In this document: piece after piece, positions 40,358 through 49,074 of the stretch
Position numbering within the stretch: the first letter of the stretch is position 1
How the letters are laid out: each line of letters starts with the position of its first letter
Assembly: GCA_040902425.1 (NCBI GenBank)
Contig: JBBDXI010000075.1
Coordinates: 37,392-101,391 of the forward strand
Reading direction: 5' to 3'
Origin: JBBDXI01 sp040902425
GTDB taxonomy: Bacteria; Planctomycetota; Phycisphaerae; Phycisphaerales; UBA1924
Length of the DNA: 64,000 bases
Program-made: the position numbers and the translations under genes
Notes under the pieces: model-generated
The model's database searches: none
What the model was told of the DNA's origin: nothing
What the model saw: the letters and a program-made list of their open reading frames with translations, nothing else

Positions 40358-41388
40358 AGCGGGACCCCGTCGAGGCCGGCGTGCTCGGGCAGGTCGAAGC
40401 GGATGTTCAGGCACTGGACCGCCTGCCCGGCCGCCCCCTTGACGAGGTTGTCCAGGGCGCTGACGACGATGAGGTGGCCGCGGTCGTCGCAGGCCCAGCC
40501 GAGGTCGCAGTAGTTGGTGTGGCGGACCGCGGCGATCGACGGCCACTCGCCGGCGGGCAGGAGGCGGATGAACCGCTCGCGCCCGTAGGCGGCGTTCATC
40601 GTGTCGGTCACTCGCCCGCGGTCCCACCCGCGGGCGAGCGCGATGTGGATGGTCGAGAGGATGCCGCGGTCGTACGCGCCGAGGTGGGGGGTAAAGACCA
40701 CCGGCGTGCCGGCGTACCGCTCTATCTCGGGCGTGTGGCGGTGCGAGAAGACGCCGTAGGGCTGGAGGCTCAGCTCGCTCAGGTGGGTCCGGGCGGTGGG
40801 GGAGCGCCCCGCGCCGCTGACACCGCTGGTGGCGTCGATGATCGGGCGTGCGCCCTCCGCGATCGCCCCCGCCCGGGCGAGCGGCGCCAGCGGGATGATC
40901 GCGGAGGTGGCGTAGCACCCCGGGACGGCGACCAGGTCGGCACGCCCCAGGGCGGCGCGGTTCAGTTCCGGGAGCCCGTAGGCGGCCTGCGCGAGGAGGT
41001 CGGGGCGGCCGTGCGTAAACCCGTAGACCCTCGGGTACTGCTCGGCCGCGAGGCGGAACGCGCCCGAGAGGTCGAAGACCCTCGGCGGCGATGTCACGCC
41101 GAGGAGTTCCGCGGCCAGCTCAAGGCTGGCCTCGTGCGGCGTGGCGAGGAAGACGGCCGCGGGGTTCACGGCGGCGATCGTCCGCGGGTCGGCGGGTCGG
41201 ACCTCCATGTCGATCAGCGACCGGAGGCGCGGGTGAAGGTCGCCCATTCGCTGCTTCTCGGCGTCGGCGCGCCGCGAAGAGCCGAACAAGCCAACGATCT
41301 CCGCGCGGGGGTGGCGCAGGAGGATCGAGGCCAGCTCGCCCCCGCTGTACCCGGTCGCCCCGACGATGACGGTCCTGATCGTGCTCAA
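40354..41388 (-). CDS. argC: N-acetyl-gamma-glutamyl-phosphate reductase
   Basis: NADPH-dependent reduction of acetylglutamyl phosphate. The 344 residues begin with the Rossmann motif VIVGATGYSGGELASIL. The catalytic cysteine is in AVPGCYATSAIIPLAPL, and SGVSGAGRSPTARTHLSE, FTPHLGAYDRGILSTIH and DNLVKGAAGQAVQ complete the family pattern. It starts 28 bases after the argR stop. Together with argB it gives the acetylated branch, so argJ or argE and argD must lie elsewhere in the genome. Confidence 0.96.
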   Translation of the reverse strand: MSTIRTVIVGATGYSGGELASILLRHPRAEIVGLFGSSRRADAEKQRMGDLHPRLRSLIDMEVRPADPRTIAAVNPAAVFLATPHEASLELAAELLGVTSPPRVFDLSGAFRLAAEQYPRVYGFTHGRPDLLAQAAYGLPELNRAALGRADLVAVPGCYATSAIIPLAPLARAGAIAEGARPIIDATSGVSGAGRSPTARTHLSELSLQPYGVFSHRHTPEIERYAGTPVVFTPHLGAYDRGILSTIHIALARGWDRGRVTDTMNAAYGRERFIRLLPAGEWPSIAAVRHTNYCDLGWACDDRGHLIVVSALDNLVKGAAGQAVQCLNIRFDLPEHAGLDGVPL

Positions 41389-41416
41389 CGCCGCGCTTCC
41401 CCCTTTGCTCCCCGCG

Positions 41417-41869
41417 TCACTTCATCCCCGCCATCTGCCGCAGGTCGCGCAGCAGGCGCCCCGCATCCCGCGAGGTCCTGGCCGCGATGAAGATGGTGTC
41501 GTCCCCCGCGACCGTCCCGAGGATGGGCTTCAGGCGGGCCCGGTCGATCTCCAGGGCCAGCAGCGGGGCACGCCCGGGACCGGTGTGGAGCACCGCGAGG
41601 TTTCCGGAGGACTCGGCCCGCACGAGGTAGGTTCGGACGGCACGGGCCAGCTCGCCGCTGGGCGGGGCGGTGGGGGCCGGCTCCCGCGGGAACATGTACC
41701 CCGTGGGCCCCTTCACGACGCCCAGCTCACGGAGGTCGCGTGAGAGGGTCGCCTGGGTGGCCTCGATCCCGTCGTGGCGCAGCGCGCCCGCGAGGGCGTC
41801 CTGGTTCGCGATCGGGCGGGCCTGGACGAGCTCGAGGATGCGCTGCTGGCGGCGGGGCTTGGAGGCCAT
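41417..41869 (-). CDS. argR: arginine repressor
   Basis: A 150-residue transcription factor that binds DNA when arginine is present. The winged-helix N-terminus (RQQRILELVQARPIANQDAL, TQATLSRDLRELGVVK) is followed by the hexamer/arginine domain (GNLAVLHTGPGRAPLLALEID, ILGTVAGDDTIFIAART). It heads the run argR-C-B-F-G-H, so it should control its own operon. The predicted promoter lies immediately upstream with two repeated AT-rich sites over it, and the transcript would begin at or next to the ATG. Confidence 0.93.
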   Translation of the reverse strand: MASKPRRQQRILELVQARPIANQDALAGALRHDGIEATQATLSRDLRELGVVKGPTGYMFPREPAPTAPPSGELARAVRTYLVRAESSGNLAVLHTGPGRAPLLALEIDRARLKPILGTVAGDDTIFIAARTSRDAGRLLRDLRQMAGMK

Positions 41870-41870
41870 G

Positions 41871-41904
41871 GCATAAATATACCGTTCCTGCATAATCATG
41901 TCGA
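41871..41904 (-). promoter_or_regulatory. arg operon promoter with putative ArgR operator repeats
   Basis: On the minus strand TCGACA (41904-41899), a 17-base spacer and TATATT (41881-41876) match the sigma-70 consensus at five of six bases each. This is the clearest promoter in the window. Read on the plus strand, GCATAAATAT (41871-41880) and GCATAATCAT (41890-41899) form a direct repeat 19 bases apart; one covers the -10 box and one the spacer. The AT-rich, TGCAT-like half sites and near two-turn spacing resemble ARG boxes. Only six bases separate the -10 box from the argR ATG. Confidence 0.6.
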
Positions 41905-42006
41905 GCCCCCGCGCCCGCTGGAAGACGGAAATGGCGACCCGGCGCGCCGGGCCCCGGCGGGGCGCTGCGCCCGCGGACCCAGTATTCCCTTGCACTTTCT
42001 CCGGGC

Positions 42007-42777
42007 ATGGCCAGAATGGAGGCGATGGACCGCACCCTGAGATTCCTGGCGCCCGCCGGCGTGCTCATCCTCGCGGCCGCGGCGCGGGGGCAGGCCGTCC
42101 CCGACCCGAGCTTCGAGATCAGCGGCCCGGCCTTCCAGGCCAGCCTCCCCACGGTCTGGCAGGCCGGTTCCACCAACTTCGGCGCGCCGTTCTGCAACGG
42201 CGACTGCCTCGGCCCCGGGCAGCCGACCGGGGCGCGCACCGGCGAGTGGTGGTGCTGGTTCGGCGGGACCAGCGCACTGGAGCAGGCCGCGGTGTGGCAG
42301 GTGGTGGCCATCCCCGCCGGAGCGCCGGTGCTCCGGCTGCACCTCTTCGCGTTCAGCGACCGCCCGACCTCGACCGACCGGCTGCGCGTGCTGGTGGATA
42401 CGACAGTTGTTCTCGCGATCAACAACCAGCAGATCCTGCCCTACCTCACCGGGTACGAGCCAATAGACATCGACCTGGCGGGGTTTGCCGGGACATCGCG
42501 GACGCTACGGATCGAGGCGGAGACGCTGGCGGGCCCGGGGATCACCAACTTCTTCGTGGACGATGTCTCGATCGTCTCGCCGCCGCCCGCGTGCTACGCC
42601 AACTGCGACGGGAGCACGACGGCGCCCGTGCTCAATGTGCAGGACTTCGGCTGCTTCCTGACCCGCTACGCCGCGGGCGAGGCGTACGCGAACTGCGATC
42701 AGAGCACCCAGCCGCCGGTCCTCAACGTCCAGGACTTTGGGTGCTTCCTTACGCAGTACGCGGCCGGGTGTCCCTGA
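42007..42777 (+). CDS. secreted protein with tandem Cys/Asp tail
   Basis: A 256-residue exported protein. A signal peptide (LRFLAPAGVLILAAAARGQ) leads to a galactose-binding-like beta sandwich (PDPSFEISGPAFQ, GARTGEWWCWFGG, LRLHLFAFSDRP, TNFFVDDVSIVSPP). The last 60 residues are two nearly identical units of about 28, each with NCD, LNVQDFGCFLT and YAAG, ending CP. The tail matches the one on the metzincin at 32547-34277. A carbohydrate- or matrix-binding surface role is likely but unproven. The start may instead be the ATG at 42016 or 42025. Confidence 0.85.
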   Translation: MARMEAMDRTLRFLAPAGVLILAAAARGQAVPDPSFEISGPAFQASLPTVWQAGSTNFGAPFCNGDCLGPGQPTGARTGEWWCWFGGTSALEQAAVWQVVAIPAGAPVLRLHLFAFSDRPTSTDRLRVLVDTTVVLAINNQQILPYLTGYEPIDIDLAGFAGTSRTLRIEAETLAGPGITNFFVDDVSIVSPPPACYANCDGSTTAPVLNVQDFGCFLTRYAAGEAYANCDQSTQPPVLNVQDFGCFLTQYAAGCP

Positions 42778-42914
42778 CACATCGGAACCCGGCGGCTTCG
42801 CGTGGCAGGGATCGCCCCCGAGTGCCCGGTGCCTCACCCGGTGTTCACCCCGCGTTCACCACCCCGGCCGATGCTCCCCTCTGCCGGCTCGCGCTGGCGA
42901 GGAGGTGAGTGCTC

Positions 42915-43082
42915 ATGCTGGCGTGGATTCTCATCATCATCCTGCTGCTGCTGGTCGTCGGGTCGGTCCCGGCGTATCCGTACAGCCGGCGATGGGGCTA
43001 CGGGCCGAGCGGCCTGCTCGGGGTCATCCTGATCGTCGCGCTTATCCTGGCGCTGATGGGGTACTTCCCGTCGCGGCTGTGA
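42915..43082 (+). CDS. DUF3309 small membrane protein
   Basis: A 55-residue protein: one hydrophobic helix (LAWILIIILLLLVVGSVPA), the conserved centre YPYSRRWGYGPSG, and a second helix (GVILIVALILALMGY). This is the DUF3309 family, short two-helix proteins often found near stress genes, with no known role. A GGAGGTGAG ribosome site lies 5 bases before the ATG. Confidence 0.88.
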   Translation: MLAWILIIILLLLVVGSVPAYPYSRRWGYGPSGLLGVILIVALILALMGYFPSRL

Positions 43083-43137
43083 TGGCCGCCTGAAGCAGGG
43101 CTCAACGGGTAGCGGAAGCGCGCCGGCGTCCCGCCGG

Positions 43138-43143
43138 TAGAAT
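43138..43143 (+). promoter_or_regulatory. putative -10 box of the GlcD/Fe-S oxidoreductase gene (TAGAAT)
   Basis: TAGAAT ends 9 bases before the ATG at 43153. The context TAGAATCCGCCC recurs at 63933 before the end of the window. Confidence 0.42.
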
Positions 43144-43152
43144 CCGCCCCTC

Positions 43153-46100
43153 ATGCCGACGCTGCCGGTCATCCCATCGCCCGCGCCCACGGGCCGGCGG
43201 GCGGCGGGGCCGGCGATCGCGCCCGAGCACAGTTCCGACGCCATCGCCCGCGGCCTGGGCACATCCATCGAGGGCGAGGTCCGGTTCGACCTGCATAACC
43301 GGATGCTCTACGCCACCGACGCGTCGCTGTACCAGGTGCGGCCGCTGGGCGTGGTGATCCCCGCCGGCGTCGAGGATGCGGCCCGGGCGGTCGAGTACTG
43401 CGCGGCCCACGGGGTCCCCATCCTGCCGCGCGGCGGCGGGACGAGCCTCGCCGGCCAGTGCGTCAACCGGGCGGTGGTCATCGACTTCTCCGCCCGGTGC
43501 GCGGGCCTGCAATCGGTCGATGCCGGCGGGCGTCGCTGCGGCGTGGAGCCGGGGATCACCGTCGATGACCTGAACGAGCGGCTGGTCTCCTACGGGCTCT
43601 TCTTCGCGCCCGACCCCGCGACGACCCGCCAGGCCAACATCGGCGGCTGCATCGGCAACAACGCCGCGGGGGCCCGCTCGATCCTCTACAAGCGCACCAG
43701 CGAGAACCTGCACGGCGTCGAGGCGCTGGTGCTCGCCGGGCAGGGCCCGCGCCGGGTGCGGCTCGAGCGGGGTGCAGCGGCCCGCGATCCCTTCGTCCGC
43801 GACCTGACGCTCCGCGTGCTGGAGGTGGTCCTCGCGAACGCCGCGCTGATCCGCGAGCGCTTCCCGAAGACGATCCGCCGCAACGCGGGGTACAACCTCG
43901 ACCTGATCCTCCAGCAATGGGAGAGCGCCGGGGAGCGGGCCGACGCCGACGAGGCCCTGGCCGCCATCAACCTCTCGCACCTGATCTGCGGGAGCGAGGG
44001 GACGCTGGCGGTGGTGCTGGGGGCGGACCTGGCGCTGCATCCCGTGCCGCCGGCGAAGGGCCTGGCGGTCGTCGGCTTTGGCTCCCTGGAGGCGGCGATC
44101 GACGCCGTGGCCCCGATCCTGGCCAGCGGCCCCAGCGCGGTGGAACTGCTGGATGACACGGTGCTCGACCTCGCGCGGGCGAACACCGAGTACCGGCACT
44201 ACGCGGAGATGATGCCCGCGCCCGCGAGCGGCCCGCCCCGCGCGGTGCTCTACGTCGAGTACTTCGGGACGGCCGAATCCCTGCCGGCGAGCTTCCACTC
44301 GCTGCGGGGCATCATCGCCGGCGCCTCACCCTCGGCCGGCCTCGCGGTCTTCACTGAGAGCGGCGCCATGCTCGCGGCGTGGAAGCTCCGCAAAGCGGGC
44401 GAGCCGCTCCTCCACGGCATGCCCGGCGACCGCAAGCCCATCACATTCGTCGAGGACAACGCGGTCCCGGTCGAGCACCTCGGCGAGTTCGTCCGCGAGT
44501 TCCGGCGGATCGTCGAGTCGCGCGGGACGCGGGCCGCGTACTGGGCCCACGCCAGCGTCGGCGTCCTCCACATCCGGCCCTTCCTCGACATCCGCGACGA
44601 GCGGGACCGGCGGCTGATGCAGCAGATCGCCGCCGAGGCCGCGGACCTGGCGCGGTCCCTCGGCGGGGTGATGAGCGGCGAGCACGGCGACGGGCGCGTC
44701 CGGGGCCCGCTGCTCGAGCGGTTCTACGGGCCGGAGCTGATGCGGGCGTTCCGCGAGGTCAAGGCGATCTTCGACCCGCGCAACCTGCTGAACCCGGGGA
44801 ACATCGTCGAGCCGGGGCCGCTCCCATCCATCGCCGAATCGATCAGGGTGAAGCCGGCGGAGAGGTTCGTCGAGGTGCCGCCGGTTGACACCTACTTCGG
44901 CTACGAGGACCAGCACGGTTTCCGCGGCGCGGTGGAGATGTGCAACGGCGCGGGCGTCTGCCGGAAACGCTCGGGCGGCACCATGTGCCCCTCGTTCATG
45001 GGCACGCTGGATGAGCGGCACTCGACACGCGGGCGCGGCAACGCCCTCAGGCTGGCCATCACCGGGCAACTGGCGGACGAGTGGGCGGCGGCCACCGGCG
45101 GCACCGGCCGGTCCCTGTGGAATGACCCCGGGACCATCGAGACGCTCGATCTCTGCCTCTCCTGCAAGGCGTGCAAGGCCGAGTGCCCGAGCAACGTGGA
45201 CATCGCCCGCCTGAAGGCCGAGTACACCGCCCAGCGCTACCGGAGCACGGGGCGCATCCCCCTGAGGGCGCGGGCGTTCGGGCATGTCCGGACGCTCAAT
45301 CGCGTCGGGGCCATCGCCCCGGGCCTCGCCAACTGGGCCAACCGCCGGACCTGGGTGCGGGCGGTGCTGGACCGGATGCTGGGCCTGGCGCACCAGCGCT
45401 CCATCCCGGCATTCGCCCGCTCGCTCCGGCGGCAGTGGGGGAGGGATGGCGGCCCGGAGACGGGCCCGGGGGCGCGCCCGGCGGTCGCGCTCTTCGGCGA
45501 TTGCTTCACCATGTACAACGAGCCCGGGATCGGCCTCGCGGCGCGCCGGACGCTGGAGGCCTTCGGCTACCGCGTCATCCTCGCCGACGCCGGGTGCTGC
45601 GGCCGGGCGATGATCTCGACGGGCCTGCTGGATGATGCCGGCGCGGCCGCGGACCGGGCGCTCGGCCGGCTGGATGCCCTGGTGGAGCGCGAGGGCCTCC
45701 GCGCGATCCTGGTCGCCGAGCCGTCGTGCCTCTCGGCGATCAAGGACGACTGGCTCCAGCTCCGGCTGAGGACGCCGGCCCCGGTGCGGCGGCGGATCGC
45801 CGCCATGTCCTGGATGATCGAGGAGTTCCTCGCGCGCGACTGGGAAAGCCATCCGGTGCGTCCGGCGTTCAAGCCGGGCACCGCCGGCGCCGGGCCGCGC
45901 TCCGTGCTCCTCCACGGCCACTGCCACCAGAAGGCGCTGTGGGGAGCCCAGAGCAGCGCCGACCTCCTGCGCCGGCTGGGGCTGGAGGTCCGCATCCCCG
46001 ACAGCGGGTGCTGCGGGATGGCCGGGTCGTTCGGGTACACGGCCGACCACTACGACCTGTCCATGCGGATCGGCGAGCTGGTCCTGTTCCCGGCGGTGCG

Positions 46101-46227
46101 CAGCGCCTCGGGCGACGACGTGATCGTGACCCCAGGCACATCCTGCCGCCACCAGATCCACGACGGCACGGGTCGCACGGCGATGCACCCGATCGAGCTG
46201 GTGGCCTCCCTGCTGGCGGGAAAGTGA
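43153..46227 (+). CDS. fused FAD-linked oxidase and Fe-S (GlcD/GlpC-type) oxidoreductase
   Basis: A 1,024-residue single-chain enzyme of the YdiJ/D-2-hydroxyacid dehydrogenase type. The FAD-binding half has PRGGGTSLAGQCVN, GVEPGITVDDLN and NIGGCIGNNAAGARS; the FAD-oxidase C domain contains GEHGDGRVRG and LNPGNIVEPG. The Fe-S half has C-rich NGAGVCRKRSGGTMCPS and CLSCKACKAECPSNVD, followed by two CCG domains (LADAGCCGRAM and IPDSGCCGMAGSFGY, with HGHCHQKALWG). It probably oxidises D-lactate or a related hydroxyacid and passes electrons to the quinone pool. It stands alone, leaderless by prediction. Confidence 0.93.
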   Translation: MPTLPVIPSPAPTGRRAAGPAIAPEHSSDAIARGLGTSIEGEVRFDLHNRMLYATDASLYQVRPLGVVIPAGVEDAARAVEYCAAHGVPILPRGGGTSLAGQCVNRAVVIDFSARCAGLQSVDAGGRRCGVEPGITVDDLNERLVSYGLFFAPDPATTRQANIGGCIGNNAAGARSILYKRTSENLHGVEALVLAGQGPRRVRLERGAAARDPFVRDLTLRVLEVVLANAALIRERFPKTIRRNAGYNLDLILQQWESAGERADADEALAAINLSHLICGSEGTLAVVLGADLALHPVPPAKGLAVVGFGSLEAAIDAVAPILASGPSAVELLDDTVLDLARANTEYRHYAEMMPAPASGPPRAVLYVEYFGTAESLPASFHSLRGIIAGASPSAGLAVFTESGAMLAAWKLRKAGEPLLHGMPGDRKPITFVEDNAVPVEHLGEFVREFRRIVESRGTRAAYWAHASVGVLHIRPFLDIRDERDRRLMQQIAAEAADLARSLGGVMSGEHGDGRVRGPLLERFYGPELMRAFREVKAIFDPRNLLNPGNIVEPGPLPSIAESIRVKPAERFVEVPPVDTYFGYEDQHGFRGAVEMCNGAGVCRKRSGGTMCPSFMGTLDERHSTRGRGNALRLAITGQLADEWAAATGGTGRSLWNDPGTIETLDLCLSCKACKAECPSNVDIARLKAEYTAQRYRSTGRIPLRARAFGHVRTLNRVGAIAPGLANWANRRTWVRAVLDRMLGLAHQRSIPAFARSLRRQWGRDGGPETGPGARPAVALFGDCFTMYNEPGIGLAARRTLEAFGYRVILADAGCCGRAMISTGLLDDAGAAADRALGRLDALVEREGLRAILVAEPSCLSAIKDDWLQLRLRTPAPVRRRIAAMSWMIEEFLARDWESHPVRPAFKPGTAGAGPRSVLLHGHCHQKALWGAQSSADLLRRLGLEVRIPDSGCCGMAGSFGYTADHYDLSMRIGELVLFPAVRSASGDDVIVTPGTSCRHQIHDGTGRTAMHPIELVASLLAGK

Positions 46228-46246
46228 CCCGGGGGGGGGGTGTGAC

Positions 46247-46504
46247 TCAGGTTGCCATCGGGCCGGCGGTGGCGGGCGGCGTGCCGTCCTGGCGCTGCTC
46301 CACCACCTGCCCGGTCTTCGCGTCGTAGACGTACAGCACGCCCTGCTGCTCGACGCGGCAGGCCTCCTTGTGCGTGCCGTCGCAGTAGGGCATCCGGCGC
46401 GAGAGCCCGCACCCGCAGATGAAGATCGCCTTGCCGTCCTTCGGGAAATCGGCGGGGTCGATCCGGTAGGGGCCGTTCTGCTCGTGGCGGATGAGTCTGG
46501 CCAT
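46247..46504 (-). CDS. CDGSH iron-sulfur domain protein
   Basis: An 85-residue protein with one CDGSH-type 2Fe-2S site: CGCGLSRRMPYCDGTH (three Cys, one His ligand). The family Ser of CDGSH is Thr here. The N-terminus MARLIRHEQNGPYRIDP is typical of soluble bacterial members; the tail is Thr/Pro/Ala rich. It is likely an electron-transfer or cluster-donor protein. It lies 17 bases from the MoxR gene on the same strand, transcribed after it. Confidence 0.88.
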   Translation of the reverse strand: MARLIRHEQNGPYRIDPADFPKDGKAIFICGCGLSRRMPYCDGTHKEACRVEQQGVLYVYDAKTGQVVEQRQDGTPPATAGPMAT

Positions 46505-46521
46505 GGCGCTCCGGGCTCCGG

Positions 46522-47451
46522 TCAGGCGGGGCTCTCGATGGACTCGACGATGCGGTTGAGGATCAGCTCCACGGGGTCGCCTTGCCCGTCCCGCATGTAG
46601 GCCCGCGGCACGAGGCGGTGCGAGCACACGGGCAGGACGTTGCGCAGGATGTCCTCGGGGATCGCGTAGTCGCGACCGTTGAGGATGGCCGTCGCTCGCG
46701 CGGCCTGGGCCAGCGCCAGCGACCCGCGCGGCGAGAGGCCGACCTGGACCTCCTCGTCGCTGCGGGTCGCGTTCGCCAGGGAGATGATGTAGTCCAGCAG
46801 CGACCGCTCGACGCGGACATCGTCCACCGTCCGCTGCAGCTCCAGCACCTCCTGCTTGCGGAGGACGGGCTCCAGCTGCAGCAGCGCGTAGCTCGCGGGG
46901 CGCAGATCGAGCACCCGGGCCTCATCGTCCGGGCTCGGGTACCCCAGCCGCGTCCGCATCAGGAAGCGGTCGAGCTGGTTCTCCGGCAGGATGTACGTGC
47001 CCTCGAACTCGTAGGGGTTCTGGGTGGCCACCACCATGAACGGCGGGTCGAGGCGGTTCACCTGCCCCTCGATGGAGACGGTCGCTTCGTTCATCGCCTC
47101 CAGCAGCGCGGTCTGCGTCCGGGGCGTCGTCCGGTTGATCTCGTCGGCCAGCACGATGTTGGCGAAGATCGGCCCCCGCTTGAAGACGAAATCGCCGCTG
47201 TTGCGGTCCAGCACGCTCACGCCCAGCACGTCGCTGGGAAGCAGGTCGGGCGTGAGCTGGATGCGGCTGAACGTGCAGTCGATGCTCTTGGCCATCGCCG
47301 TCGCGAGCACGGTCTTGCCCACCCCCGGGACATCCTCGATCAGGATGTGCCCCCGCGCCAGCAGGCACACGATCACGCGGTCCACGGCCGCCGTGTTCCC
47401 CAGGAAGACCCGGGTGATGTTCTCGCGGAGTCGGGCGACGGCGTCCAGCAT
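46522..47451 (-). CDS. MoxR-type AAA+ ATPase
   Basis: A 309-residue AAA+ chaperone. Walker A is EDVPGVGKTVLA, Walker B is ANIVLADEINRTTPRTQTALL, sensor 1 is VATQNPYEFEGTYILPENQLDRF and sensor 2 is GLSPRGSLALAQAAR. MoxR proteins usually activate VWA-domain partners, but here no VWA or DUF58 gene is next to it; VWA genes lie at 3-2645 and 53322-54362. The start MLDAVARLRENITRVFLGN fits the family. TATACT lies about 68 bases upstream. Confidence 0.93.
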   Translation of the reverse strand: MLDAVARLRENITRVFLGNTAAVDRVIVCLLARGHILIEDVPGVGKTVLATAMAKSIDCTFSRIQLTPDLLPSDVLGVSVLDRNSGDFVFKRGPIFANIVLADEINRTTPRTQTALLEAMNEATVSIEGQVNRLDPPFMVVATQNPYEFEGTYILPENQLDRFLMRTRLGYPSPDDEARVLDLRPASYALLQLEPVLRKQEVLELQRTVDDVRVERSLLDYIISLANATRSDEEVQVGLSPRGSLALAQAARATAILNGRDYAIPEDILRNVLPVCSHRLVPRAYMRDGQGDPVELILNRIVESIESPA

Positions 47452-47601
47452 GATCGGGCGGCTCCGCGGGGCCGCACGCGGAAATGGGGCCCGGTCGGTC
47501 GGTTCGTAGGAAGGCCGGAGTATAGTTGCCCGGCGGCGACCCGAAGAGGTCGCCCAGGCCGCGCGTGGGGGGTGCGCCGGCGGAGGCCACGGCGGTCCGT
47601 G

Positions 47602-48615
47602 ATGACTGCGGAGAGTGAACGTCCAGGGCCGGGCTCTGACGCGCGCGCTGCGCCCGGCGCGGTGGCCCCGGGCGCGGACCTCGCCAGGCAGCTCACCGGC
47701 AATCTCCCGTGCGTCTCCTGCCGGTACAACCTGCGCGGGCTCTCGGTCAAGGGCGTCTGCCCGGAGTGCGGCACACCCGTGCGGGCCGCCATCCTCGCGG
47801 CCGTGGACCCCTACGCCCCCATCCTCCAGCCGGTCACGCGGGCACGGGCGGTGGCCCTGGGCCTGCTCGTCTGGTCCGGGGGCGCGCTCGCGGCGGCGCT
47901 GCTGACGTGGGGGCTGCGCGCGGCGGACCTGGTGGCGACGCTGAGCGAGCGCCCCCTCCCGACACGCACGATGGCCCTCGCCGGGTGCGCCTGCATCGTC
48001 CTCTCGGGGCTGGGCGCGCTGGCGCTCCTGCGGCCCCACGCGAGGATCCCGCTCTGGGCCACCATCGGCGCGGCGGCCGGAGTGCTGGCGACCCTCCTGC
48101 TCGCGCCGGTCTACTGGCGCATCCACGCCGTCTTCGACCCCAGCCACGTCCGCCCGTACCTGCAGATGGCGGTGTCGCTCCCCGAGCGGTCCTACCTCCG
48201 CCTCGCCAAGGCGGCGCTGCTCCTGGTGGTCATCTTCGGCCTGCGCCCCAACGCCCGGCTGCTGGCCGCGCGATCGCTGCTGCTGCGGATGGGCCGCGTG
48301 GACCGGCAGGCGATGCTCGCGATGGGCGTCGCCGTTGGTCTGTGGATCGCCGGCGACCTGCTCACGCTGCTGGCGCCCCGGGCCGCCGGCGGCGCCGAGT
48401 GGGCCTCCACCTTCGGCCTGTTCCTCATCGCCCTGGGCTCGATGCTCTTCACCGTGGGCCTCTTCGGCGTCTTCACGGATGTGCTGCGCATCGCCGCCGT
48501 GCTCCTGAACCCCCCCGCCGCGCCTGCGGAGGTGGTCGGCCCCGACGGTCCGGCGGTTGGCCCCCCCCGCGGCCTGACGGCCCAGGGCCCCGGCGGTGCC
48601 GGGGGGCGGGCGTGA
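47602..48615 (+). CDS. membrane protein with N-terminal zinc ribbon
   Basis: A 337-residue protein. The Ala/Pro-rich start leads to a zinc-ribbon LPCVSCRYNLRGLSVKGVCPECGTPV (two CxxC pairs; quoted in parts, residues about 36-61). About seven hydrophobic helices follow. A Pro/Gly-rich tail ends the protein. The same zinc-ribbon plus membrane design recurs in planctomycete genomes without a known function. It is divergent from the MoxR gene and overlaps the next gene in GTGA. Confidence 0.78.
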   Translation: MTAESERPGPGSDARAAPGAVAPGADLARQLTGNLPCVSCRYNLRGLSVKGVCPECGTPVRAAILAAVDPYAPILQPVTRARAVALGLLVWSGGALAAALLTWGLRAADLVATLSERPLPTRTMALAGCACIVLSGLGALALLRPHARIPLWATIGAAAGVLATLLLAPVYWRIHAVFDPSHVRPYLQMAVSLPERSYLRLAKAALLLVVIFGLRPNARLLAARSLLLRMGRVDRQAMLAMGVAVGLWIAGDLLTLLAPRAAGGAEWASTFGLFLIALGSMLFTVGLFGVFTDVLRIAAVLLNPPAAPAEVVGPDGPAVGPPRGLTAQGPGGAGGRA

Positions 48616-49022
48616 ACGCCGCAGAGCGGGCGCGCTTCGATTCCCTCGTGGACGACGCGGTGGAGGCCCTGCCGCGCCGGGTCCGGGACCTGCTCGACGA
48701 GGTGCCGGTAGTCGTGCTCGACCAGCCCGAGCCTGTCATGCTCAAGGACCTGGGGATCGACCCGGCCGACGACGCGGCGATGGATGAGCTCTGCGGCCTC
48801 CACACCGGGACGGCCCTCACACACCGCTCCGTCGAGCACCACGCCGACCTGCCCACCGTCATCCACCTCTTCCGGCGGGGGATCGTGGCCCTCGCGGGCG
48901 GCTGGGGCCAGCCCGCCGCGGATGAGGAGGTCTACGAGGAGATCCGGACCACCCTCCTCCACGAGATCGGCCACCACTTCGGCCTGGAAGAGGACGACCT
49001 GGCGGACCTCGGCTACGAGTGA
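48612..49022 (+). CDS. zincin-type metallopeptidase (PF06262-like)
   Basis: A 136-residue protein with the minimal zincin motif LLHEIGHHFGLEEDD and the family's N-terminal blocks DLLDEVPVVVLDQPEP, LCGLHTGT and IHLFRRGI. The GTG start overlaps the stop of the membrane protein by four bases, so translation is coupled. Peptidase activity is expected from the zinc site but has rarely been shown in the family. It may process the upstream membrane protein; this is only inferred from linkage. Confidence 0.85.
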   Translation: MNAAERARFDSLVDDAVEALPRRVRDLLDEVPVVVLDQPEPVMLKDLGIDPADDAAMDELCGLHTGTALTHRSVEHHADLPTVIHLFRRGIVALAGGWGQPAADEEVYEEIRTTLLHEIGHHFGLEEDDLADLGYE

Positions 49023-49074
49023 GCGCCGCCGCCCCCTACACTCGGGCCGCACACCCGTGAAGCAGGAGCATCCG

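Noticed and set aside
41898..42908. A 336-codon frame overlapping the tailed secreted protein
   Set aside because: It is Arg-rich in the second frame of a gene that has a signal peptide and a conserved tail.
42778..42914. A gene between the tailed protein and DUF3309
   Set aside because: Open stretches exist but lack a ribosome site, a -10 box and any plausible composition.
46522..47451. A MoxR/VWA (Bat-type) operon
   Set aside because: The MoxR gene has no adjacent DUF58 or VWA gene. The VWA genes at both ends of the window are tens of kilobases away, so no operon can be claimed.
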